A DNA stretch of 64,000 bases from Druceiella hillmani (Eukaryota > Arthropoda > Insecta > Lepidoptera > Hepialidae), in NCBI GenBank assembly GCA_039881145.1, contig JAYKKI010000067.1:3518501-3582500 (forward strand), written 5' to 3'. The position numbers and the translations under genes are program-made. Shown piece by piece: positions 37,101 to 49,100 of this stretch (the stretch's first letter is position 1; each line of letters opens with the position of its first letter). The notes beneath the pieces were generated by a model that saw only the letters and a list, made by a program, of their open reading frames with translations, made no database searches and had not been told where the DNA came from.

Positions 37101-40100
37101 TATAGATTTATTGATTGTTTTACCAGACATTACTTGATATGTGTATTGTCGATTTATGGCACAATACTTACAATTCTCAATAATAATCTTTCGATTAAGG
37201 TACAGTAAAATGTTCATTAAAATCAGTTCAGTCGTTTATATAATATATATTATTGATTGTGTTACCAAACATTACTTGATATGTGTATTGTCAATTTATG
37301 ACGCAATTCTTACAATTCTCAATAATAATCTTTCGATTAAGGTACAGTAAAACGTTCATTAAAATCAGTTCAGTCGTTTATATAATATATATTATTGATT
37401 GTGTTACCAAACATTACTTGATATGTGTATTGTCAATTTATGACGCAATTCTTACAATTCTCAATAATAATCTTTCGATTAAGGTACAGTAAAACGTTCA
37501 TTAAAATCAGTTCAGTCGTTTATATAATATATATTATTGATTGTGTTACCAAAAATTACTTGATATGTGTATTGTCAATTTATGACGCAATTCTTACAAT
37601 TCTCAATAATAATCTTTCGATTAAGGTACAGTAAAACGTTCATTAAAATCAGTTCAGTCGTTTATATAATATATATTATTGATTGTGTTACCAAACATTA
37701 CTTGATATGTGTGTTGTCAATTTATGACGCAATTCTTATAATTCTCAATAATAATAATAATCTTTCAATTAAGGTACAGTAAAACTTACACAAAATCGGT
37801 TCAGTAGTTTATAAGATATAGATTTATTGATTGTTTTACCAGACATTACTTGATATGTGTATTGTCGATTTATGGCACAATACTTACAATTCTCAATAAT
37901 AATCTTTCGATTAAGGTACAGTAAAATGTTCATTAAAATCAGTTCAGTCGTTTATATAATATATATTATTGATTGTGTTACCAAACATTACTTGATATGT
38001 GTATTGTCAATTTATGACGCAATTCTTACAATTCTCAATAATAATCTTTCGATTAAGGTACAGTAAAACGTTCATTAAAATCAGTTCAGTCGTTTATATA
38101 ATATATATTATTGATTGTGTTACCAAACATTACTTGATATGTGTATTGTCAATTTATGACGCAATTCTTACAATTCTCAATAATAATCTTTCGATTAAGG
38201 TACAGTAAAACATTCATTAAAATCAGTTCAGTCGGGGAAGGGGAAGGGGAAGGTGTAGTGGAAAAGGGAAAATGGAAGGTGAACGCGAGGGCGAACGTCA
38301 AGGCGAACGTGAAGGCAAACGTAAAGGCGAACGCTAAGACGAACACGAAGGCGAACGCGAACGTAAAGGCTAAAGTGCGAAGGTGAATGCGAACGCGAAA
38401 GTGAACGGGAAACAAACGAAGTGAACGGGAGACGGGCCCAAAGGCCGAAGGTGAAAGCAAAAGCAAAGGGGGAAGGGAAAGGGACGGGGGAGGGAAAAGA
38501 AAATCTAATACCATGAAACAAGCAATTTCACTTTTCTATGGGAAACAAATACGAAATACACCGAGCACCGCTCGGTCACCTGGTACTAAATATTTATGTG
38601 TTGATTTTGCTTGAATACCATAAATTAAATATGTTTAAAGTTTTGTAAATATGTGATGTGTAATATGTTAATGTTCATGGCAAGCTCCGTGTAATTGCTT
38701 ATAATGCACTGTGCGCCACTGACGTGCATACTACGTAAACAAAGTACGATTATAATTTAACTGTAACTGTTCAATTTCTCTAAAATAGAAAAGTATGATG
38801 TTAGTGAGAGCAAATCTACTTACTATGTCATTATATCATACATAAATCTTAAATAGTGTAATAACTGGTTGTTCCAATTTTTTAAAGCTACTAGTAAGCA
38901 TACAAAGTTCGTTAGTTAATATTGTACTAATTTCGAGTGATTGCGAGTGGGAGACTTCGATTTAAACTGAACGACACAGAAAGGGAATTGACGTTTACAA
39001 TTTGAGCTGATATCTCACATATTCACATTGTTATTTATTGTTTAAAAAGCACTAGTAAAAATCCTGTCGTTTATTAAATCTAAAATTTTGCTGATATAAG
39101 AGTAGCCTTATGAAGAAGAGTGGGGATGTTTAGTTAAACTCTACATTGTTTATGTAAACTATAAATTGGAACATATTATTGCTATTAGTACAGAGTATGT
39201 ATGAATACGTATAGCTTTGTCAGATTATCTCACTTTCTCTTTCTCTCTAACGTACTACACTTCGCTTCCTCAATATAAGATGTTGTAATGTTTCCGTTAC
39301 CTTTTTCATGACATTGCATCTTTCATGTTGGCCTTCAAAGTTTATTCTTTCTGCTGCTAATGATTTTTTTTTACATATTTCACATATAACATTCATATAT
39401 TAGGGTATAATATTTTGAATAGAAAGAAAAAAGGATTGTTGATGAATGGTGATAATGACATCCCTCGTATAAACTTTTGCGCACAGGGCATTCGAATTAT
39501 GATAAATGTAATTAAAATTCCTGTGTCTCTTTGTCAGAGAGGTTAACCTTTATTTTTTTGTTTCATTCCGTCTGGAATTATCAATATTCTAATTTGTTCT
39601 TCTCTATCAGATAACTGTTCCAACTCTTTTATCTAATTTCACTTAATAAATTGTAAATAGAAGACATGAGCGGATAGGATAGACTACAGAAATACAATTT
39701 CCGCATCGAAAGTCCTTTTAATTGTAACAATTACTATGTAAAAGATATAAAATTGTTATTGAAGTAGGTGACGTTTTTAGAATTATGTAATTAGATATGA
39801 AGAAAAGAAAGGTGTGATAAGTCATTTTTTTTCATTCTTAGTTTTTTTGGCATAAATAAAACTTTTGTGTCTTAAAGAAAGTAGAAATAATACTACATAA
39901 AAAATTTCTACAAAATTAACGCCAAATAAATTAAAAAAAATTGAAATTATATATTATTTTATTTAATACACTAGTTGGAATTATAAAGTATTAACGATTG
40001 TGCTTAAGCTGTCTAATCTATTATATAACTTATATAATACTTATAACAAAAAATTTAAAAAAAAAGTATATATTATCATGGCCATATATCCAAAAACACC

Positions 40101-43100
40101 AGAAAACCCCATGGTGATTACTGGAGTCACCAGTATTTTAGTATGCCCACGGCTCCATAATTACTCACTTTTAGCTAGTTACATCTATTTCTTATCATAT
40201 GACAGGTTACTAGTATTATCGCTACTTTCTCGTGTGTAAATGTAGGTAGATTGTTATATTATTTATGGACTTCAATGTGCAGTTTATTTTTTATAATTTA
40301 TGGATTTATTAATATTGATAATGGGCAGATAGGTTTTGTGATTTGTATTTTTGTTATTATTCTGAAATTCGTTTTTAAAAAGTTTGGTTTTGTTTCGTGT
40401 ATTTGTATCTGCAAAGTAAGTACTTAATAAGTTTTAGGATAATATAATAAAACGGCACGGAACCCTCAAGGAGTGAGCCCTACCCAAACTTCATCGTATT
40501 TTTTGGGTTGATCTTGTATTAAATACGATTCTCTACTTTCATTACACTGATGTTTTCAGATGGCAATCCATCTTAAAATTAAGGTTTTTAAGGCCACTTT
40601 GAGATCATCTTCACTATCATTTGGAGACAGTGAAAATTATGCAGTCATAGGAAGATTTTTTGCAAATTACGCCATTTCCCCCAATGTGTGAGATCTGAAT
40701 TCGCCACCTCCATTCGAAATTATCACACCATTATTCACATGAATCTCTGTAATTATGCCTCTTTAGTAACCATCTGCCAATTACATTTATGGATTGTTCA
40801 ACTTAGTTAATAAGTCACTAGAAATCACAATTTATATAAATGCAATAAATAGAAGTCTTTGTAACGATCTTAGTTCTCAAATACCTAATCGATAAAAAAT
40901 AAATACGTTTTTAGGGTACTTGAGGATACAGATACTTCTCTTCTCCGGTATCTCAAAGTTTTCAATCTCCTTGTTTCCAGGATTTCATACTTGACTCTGT
41001 ATGAAATCCTGGAAATAAGGAGATTGAAAATATTGATGTGTGATCATTTGGTAACGTCAGGGAGATATATAATTACCCGTTTGATTGCCGACGAGCGCCA
41101 ACGCGCTCGTGTGCATACTAACTAAATTTGCCACGAGCGCGATGGTGCTCGCGAAATCAGTTGCTGTTTAGCGCGTGGTAGGGGAGGTCGCTCACACCCA
41201 TCGCTAATATTTTTATCTTTCTACGTGTTACATAAAGTCAAATAATAATATTATTAGTAACTACAATATAAAAAGGATCCAGGAAAAGAAAATTTTTAAC
41301 CCGTAATGTCGGAATACGAAAATAATTCAAGTGCAAATGATAATTTTTCAAGTTGTGAAGAAAGTGATAGTGGGAGTGATATTGTGGTGCGCTCACAATT
41401 TGGTGTAATGCAAATTTTCAGTGATAGTGATAATAGTGACGATAACAATTATTTTGCTGATACGGAGGATGTACCGGACTGCGAAAATACGATGTGACCT
41501 TAATTTCACTTTTTGTTATAATTTTTGTTCACAATATATATTTCCATAATTTTCTTTGTATTTTATTATTCTTGTACAAGTTTTTATTAAGAAAACACCA
41601 AAAAATTGTTAAAATTGGATAATTTTTGGAAGAGATACAGTTTTTTTTTCAATACAAGGGTAAATGACATCAAAAACAAAAGATTTCTTTGGCATTTTTA
41701 AATATATATGAGTAAAAAACTATGGCACTATAACGGTTAAAAGCAACCAGAAAAATAAAATGACAAACCGCTAAGCTGTCAAACCAACTTGTTTTTAAAA
41801 GCTCATGGTGTATTTATTTAAAATCCAATAATGCATTCTCATTTGCATAATTTGATATAAGGCCTAACTCAATAGTAAACATTTTTCATTCCCATAATTA
41901 GTCACGTACATTAAAAATTAAAATATTCTCCTTAAAGTGTTCTTTTTTTTATATATCTAAAAAAACTTTAAATATTTTTATGTTTAAATAATAACAACAT
42001 AGTCGGCTTACGTGTTTGTATGCTTTACCGATAAGGCACTATTAATATAATTCAATCTTATCTCTCTTCAGTATCGGAACCACCTTTAAGAATAGGAATC
42101 TGTAATATAATAATAGAATAGGAATACAATTTTTTTTGTATTGTAATTCAATATTAAACAAATTTTATCATTGCATTAAATTTAAAAAGCAATTTTACAT
42201 CATACTGTATTTTAAAACTTGTTAAAAGTATTCTTGAATAAAGTTTTACGGGCAAACTCGAATAAACGAAGTTGTGGAAAAGATTTTTAAAATGACCACT
42301 ATTCCATTAACTTAGCTGAAATTTTCTAAGTGATAATAGAGAAGATATTCGTCTTACGAAACTTAGTTTCCAATTATTTAATAAAGTTAATAAAACAACT
42401 TTGTTTCCTATTATTAAGGAAATGTTCTTATTTTAAATCCACTAATTCACAGTATTCGTGTAATTATAATTACTAGTGGTCGTCCAGTGTTCGAAATTCA
42501 ACCATAATTCATTAAATTTTTAAGTTTGAACGTTATTTGTTTACGTGAAACTCGTTCAGTCAATCTGACATTTTAAAGTTCTTTAGCGACAATTTCTACT
42601 CTGTGCGACTGTTTGAACACAGACTATTATGTGTTTGACATTCACAGTATGAACGTAAACAACGAATCTTTAATGTAGTTGTAATATATAATTTAATGTA
42701 AGTGTAACACAAATTATATATAAATTTTAGCTTTTTGCACTCCTTCCCCATATGAACTTTAACTATACCAAATCTCGCACAGCTCCGTTCGCGCAATATA
42801 CTTAAAAAGGGGCGCAAAGTTTTCTCTTTATGTATTATATATAGATTTTGCAATATCTATTTGAAAATCTAGGAATTTCGTTAAATAGATCTATATCTAT
42901 TTGAAAATCTAGGAAATTCTTTAAAAATAGAAATTTTCTATCCTTACTCAAAACCAAGATAGTTTGGTAGAAAGACAAAGGAAAAACAATTAGAAAAACA
43001 TTTAATCATTGTCGTAGAAAAGAAAGCCATTTAAAAAAAAGCTATTTTTTCATCTCTATGTTACTGGTGAAGAAAATTGGATTTTTTCCGATAATATTAA

Positions 43101-46100
43101 ATGAAGAATGTCATGGGTGAAGGCCAGTGTCACAAATTATATTTTGTCACAAATTATATTTTTGTCAAAGACCAGACATTTTATATAGATTAGAAATAGG
43201 CAGTGAGAACAAAATATATACTGATAATTGAGAGTGATATAGGTACTTTAAAGAAGTTTCTGTATTGCCATATGTCGAAATGATATTATTTTTATTACAA
43301 AACAGTAATAATCAAATACAAATAGTTAACTTTTTGTTTTTGGTATTTTATATTGGCTTCTCGGCAATCTAGAAATGTACGTTGTAGAGCTTCGAAAATG
43401 TGCCACACATTGCCCTCGGTGCAGTTGAATTCTCTGATGACATTTTTTTAGCTGCGATAAAGCGTATGAATTATTTTTGTAGACCACTGACTTGAGGTAA
43501 CTCCACAGAAAGAAATTATTTTAAGTAAGATCGGGGCTTTGTGGAGGCCATTTAATGTCCCGTCTTCGTGAGATTAGTCTCCCAGTGAACAACTCTTTTA
43601 AGGTATATGGATGCTGCTGTGCCATCTTGTTGAAACCAGTTTCTAGATTTGTGCCCTTCGAATTATTGCAAAACTGGGATCAAATACTCCCATTATTGCT
43701 GTTACCCCGCATTTGATTTCAGATTTGAGGCCTCTCGAATGTTATGCTCACTTCAATACAAATGCTGGACAATAGGTACTGATTTATTGTCCTAATAAAA
43801 GGTGGGAATGCAAAATGCATGTTCTGCTTTTGTGAACGGGTTCCATATGGAAAAAAATTCAAAGAATCAAGGGACCAAACGATGCAATACCTTGCATGTT
43901 TCCGAGAATAGATAGAAAAACCCCTGACATAGTTAAGGCCCAGTTAGTAATTTGTGAAATGTTTTGACTTGCGCTGTGAGTTGACTTGTAAATAAATACT
44001 ATTGTGTAATCTCGTGAGTAATGCTTTTTGCTTCGATCAAAATAAATGATGCAACATTACGCAAATGTTGCTTAAATTATGTGTATGTATTATTACAATT
44101 TGTGGAGTTTTAAATAATTGATTTTAGATTGAAAAATAAGTGTTGTCACGGAAGTGCTGGATAACCATTTCACCACAGTTGCATTTCCATAACAGTAATA
44201 ATCGGAATATGTGAGATTTATGGTTCGGCCTCTATGAAAGAAAAGCTTTAGAGATCGCTATTTGTCTTATCTCATAGAACACGAGCAGCTCCCATCTATA
44301 TAGTAAACGAGCAAATGCATTGATATTTAGAACGCAACTTCTAATATAGGCCAGTTGGGGTCCATTGAAATTGTCGGATATGAATTCGTAACTGTAAATG
44401 AAATTTTACATTTTTCGCCTTAAATGAAAAATAGCTCTTAAATTGATATATATACCAGAAAATATAATGTTAGAAAATGAAATGTTCATTAAACTCTTAA
44501 ATTGTCATTTGAATAGTAATGAAAAATTAATTGATTATAGAAGTAATAAACAATGACTTAATAAAAACAAGCGCCATTTGTGAACATTTACCGGTCACTG
44601 GTAATATTATTGGGCATTTGTGCAAATAGTCCGGTCAATGGTAATGTCTAATTTACTGGTTATGGAAGTAATTGCCTATGTAGCTCAAACAATTAATGAT
44701 GAAAAAAGACTTGTGTTAGTTAACAGATGGTTCCATTTGTCATTATGATATTAAGCTCACACCTCAAAGTTTGAGAACTCCTTAAAAATTGAGATATCAG
44801 ACTGTAAATATAATAAGAGTAAAGTAAGTTTTAATTAATCTTAAGTTTTTAGAGTAAATTAGTGAAAATTGGTACAATGTTCTTTACAAAATTTCAATCG
44901 TTTAAGTTTTTAAGTGCATACTAGTGTCACGGGTGATATTTCTTAACATTGGCAATGATTTTTGCACTTTTGGGTTTTACTTGGATGTGATCATAATTTT
45001 ATATTTCTAATAGCACAACTTTGCTTCTATGTAGGCCTTGACTTGTAATTCAAGTGAAAACTTGTAATATTTTTCATTGTATAAATGTTTTTTGGTCAAA
45101 CAAATTTCGTAATATGGGTGGAAGGGCATACAGAGTGGCAGACAGGCAGCGAAGCGCACAGGGCAATGTGGGAAGTCTATGTCCTCAGTAGAGCAAGCAG
45201 CAGTCGTACGGTAACCCATGCGAGTGCTTGTATGCTGCCCATGTGTTCTTCATTCTAAAAGGATTTTCTCCTACAAAACTTGTTTAAAATCGTTGGTTGT
45301 ATTTTGGTGAAAATTAATGATTAATTTACTGCCCTAATTTTGTGTCAATTTAATTGCATTGTTAATTAGTTTATCTTTTATTGATATGAATTAAGTACAA
45401 ATACTTAATCGCTTTGGTTATTTATGTGCAGGTTAAATCAGTCATCTTGCAAACATATCATTACTTTTTGTTCTATAAAAGATATCAACATAGCAATTTG
45501 TGATAATAAGTTAATGAAACATTATCACTGTTAAAATGAGTATGTATATATGAAAAAGAGCTTGTACAAAAAACTAATAAGTTAAAATTCCTTTAAACTA
45601 ACTAATAATTTAAAATTCCTTTTAACTTAAAATTAGAATGTAGGCACGTTCTAATTATAATGAAAATTTTTTTTTAAAGTAACAAAATACTTCCAGAATC
45701 AAAATTTTCTCTAGTTTGTTTCCAGTAAACTAAACTCCATCTAAAAACTATGCTTACAAATCTTGTTAAAGCTTAGTTAGTACAGGCATGGTCCCTATTT
45801 ACATTTGATTTAGTGAAGCTGAATAATTTTAAAGTAAAAATTCATATAATTTTAGGATAAAATTTAATTGTATATAATTTGTATGATGTCTTCACATTAT
45901 AAAAATACTTACCTAAAATTTAATTTACAATTTACTCAGTTCCAATACTCAGGTATAATAATGTATTTGTTGTAATAATGTATATCATTATTGACCAGTA
46001 AGGAAATATGAAAATAAACTTACATTAATACCATAATTGATTATGGGGTTATACATACATTGACAGCCTTTTAGGATCTGACAAAATCATCATGATGAGG

Positions 46101-49100
46101 ATCAGTTAGGATTAGTTATGGGTTTACTTAGCTTTCTCCTACCTAAGGGCCAGCTTCTTTAATTCTTAAAAATGACATAATTATCGACATGGGGTCTTAA
46201 AGATGACATACAATTTATAAACAATTTTAGATTGCCACAATCTGATTAATTTAGTATAATAATAATTTTTGGTGTTTAAAATGTTAACTCAAGATTTGTG
46301 CATGTGATATATCGACAGGCACAACTGGTTTTGGAGGGTTTGGCACTACTCCAGCCTCAACCGCACCTTCTATTTTTGGGGGCACATCGGCGTTTGGTGC
46401 CCAGGCGCAAAAACCTGCATTTCCTGCCACAACTGGAACCGGTAAACATTTGGTCTATTGTCTTCTAATCATTTGCTTTTGTGGTTTGATAGTGCTGTGT
46501 GTTATTTTCAACAGTATTCTGAGTAATCTTCATTCTTTTGGGCACTGCGCAATGCCTTTATAGACGTTTACTTAACAATTTAATTAAAATAATGAAATAT
46601 TTATTAAAATATATAATCATCATGTTCATGTACGTACTTATCTATTTTCTTCTAAGGATGAAACCTTATTTCTTATGTAGATATTGTTTCTTGCTTGTCA
46701 TAGATTTTTGAGCAATCATTTTTTATAATTTTAATTTTGAAAGGAGTTATTTAGGTTTCCTTCATGATCATTTTGTTTACCTTCATGATCATTTTGTTTA
46801 CCTTCATGACCATTTTGTTTACCTTCATGACCATTTTGAATAAGGATTTTTATCATACCATGTCCAGCTGTCTTCAAAACATACATTAATATTGTATTTA
46901 AGTCGAGTTAAAAGTTTTATTGCTTAATGTATTTTGATGGTTCATGTGGTAGTGCTAAGATCATTATGATTCCATTCAATAAGCTTGCATTTTACCGATT
47001 TACGGCACAATTTGTGCCTTCCCAGTGTTTAATAATTTACACCTTAACACAGATTATGTCTGCTATGAAAATCACCTTTAATAGGTGAATAGTTTTAAGA
47101 GTTATTATGTTAGATTTGAAAAGATATTATACAATAAATTTTTTTTTCCTAAACGTCGTAATTGTCTATACATGGTGTCCTAGAATAAGTGAAGGACAAA
47201 AAAAGACGTTATTCCTTGACTGAAAAATAGTAATTGAATAAAATTTAAAAGATGACTTTTTTTCAGATAATTGAAAATAATATTCATAATATTAAGTTTT
47301 ATTTCCAAACTTTTCGCCTTGTGCATACATTGCTCGTTGCGAAATTTTATAGTCGTTATTAGTGGCATGTTTATTTTTAATTTTTTGTTTCAAGTAAGAA
47401 ATTTATAGAGATTACATAAAGTATATAACATTATTTCGGTGAGCATTTGCATAATAAAAGCAACTTTTTAGAATGGTTGTAAAAATAATATTGTATAAAA
47501 TTGCACATGATTAATATTTTACTGGCATGACAAGCACTGGCGTGAATGGTCATATAACAATGGTTAAACTCAGGCTGGGATTGAGACTTCTTTCATACTT
47601 GAAAAGTTTCACATGTTTGTAGGACAGAGGTCATAAATTCGTCCATCAGAATTGGGGATAAAAAAGTTCGAGAGGGGGGGTGTATTAAAATGCAATAGAG
47701 AATGTTGGATAATATTTTCTTATATGGCTTTTTAAGGAGTATGATTCTCCAAAGCCTAATGCTAATCTAACATTTTAACTACATACCAGGTTGTTCAATA
47801 AGTTTTGTGGTTCAATAAAAAAACACAATTTTATGGTTTGAAATACATTTTATTATATAAATCTATCTCCTATCTATAATATATAAATCTATATCCTATC
47901 TATTATATAAATCTATCTAATCTATATAAATATATCTCCCTGAACTTCAATACAGTTGTTCCAGTAATCTTCTAATTTATGGTTTCCATTCCTGAAGTGA
48001 GAATCGGGAAGACTATCGAAATATGCTTCCATGGCTGCTATTACCTCTTACAAAAAGCAAGGAGTCAGAAAAAGCTAAGTCTGGCGAATAGGGTGTATGT
48101 TGCAACAATTCGTACTTTAATTCACCGATTTTCACTATGGTTTTCTGAGCTGTGTGAGAGGGTTTATTATCTTGATGAAAAATGATTTATTTCTTCTGTA
48201 AACCAGGCCTTTTCTCATAAATGTTTACAGCCAGCTAATCCAAAAGCTTGCAATAATAATCTGAGTTTATTATTTTACAAGTTTCGAGGTAATCTACGAA
48301 CAATTCCTTTTGCATCCCAAAAAACTGATGCTAACACTTTCTTGGCCTATTTCTGGACCCTAACTCATTTTGCAGCCGAAGTACCAGGTTCACACCACTC
48401 CTTAGCCTCTTATTTTATTTAGGATCATGGTGGTAAACCCAAGTCTCATCCATAGTGATGTAACGATGCATAAAATCCTTTGTATCCCTTCTAAAAGGCT
48501 CCAAATGTGACTCAGAAAGTCGCATTTCGATGTGTTTTTATTCTATTGTTAGCGAATGCGGCACCAATTGTGCATATATCTTTCTGTAACCCAAAATTTC
48601 AGCCAAAATATTGCTCAGACTGCCTGATGAGATCCCTGTGCTTCTACTAAATCTCTCTCGGTTAATAGACAATCTTCTAATTCCATTTCCTATATTTTTG
48701 CTATGGTTTCACATCCTTCATGTGGATCATCTTCAAGACTTGTAAGATCACGTTTAAATTCAGCAACACATCTTTCTACTGTTCTTATTGAAGGCGAAAA
48801 GTTCACTGTACAATTGTTCATGGCTTTGTTTTGTTGCCACACCTCCAAAAATAAAAATTTTTATTACTGCACGATATTCAATTTTTTTATTGTATAAAAT
48901 ACTATGACACGTCAACTTTGAACAGCTGTAAATATACGAATGAGTTGACAGATCTACATGAAACTTCACACGTGTTCATCAAACAGTAAAATGAAACGAT
49001 GAACTTAATAGCGCCATCTCTTATCGAACGACAAAAGTTATTGAACAACCTGGTATGTTAAATAAAAAACTGAAAAAAATCGGGGCAACAATTAGAAGTT

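Larger units (their letters stand above)
34562..46318 (+). other. Nup54 intron 2 (11.8 kb)
   Basis: Holds, in order: a retroelement tail fragment with ttaactgacttcaaaaaaga (34699), the 142-bp satellite, the purine minisatellite, a fragment of the ribozyme-like repeat (39872), a hairpin (40959), the piggyBac-like derivative (41073) and a transposase relic (43370). The rest (38.5-39.8, 41.75-43.35 and 43.9-46.3 kb) shows no gene; a 35-bp duplication is at about 42852-42920. Confidence 0.65.

Noticed and set aside
35164..38208. Series of near-identical 64-71-residue open frames (start VYCQFMTQF or MYCQF-type), which could look like a multigene family
   Set aside because: They follow the 142-bp satellite period exactly, include non-coding variants at the same rate as the rest, have no proper start or splice context, and lie in a Nup54 intron.
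34908..38234. CRISPR-like array of direct repeats
   Set aside because: The whole 142-bp unit repeats with no unique spacers, and the genome is animal.
38149..38521. Three overlapping frames with arginine/phenylalanine/proline or lysine/alanine repeats
   Set aside because: Produced by the purine minisatellite; frames on both strands are open because the repeat lacks stop codons.
45007..45219. Minus-strand frame with several cysteines (70 codons)
   Set aside because: Cysteine spacing fits no zinc finger or known protein, and there is no supporting context.
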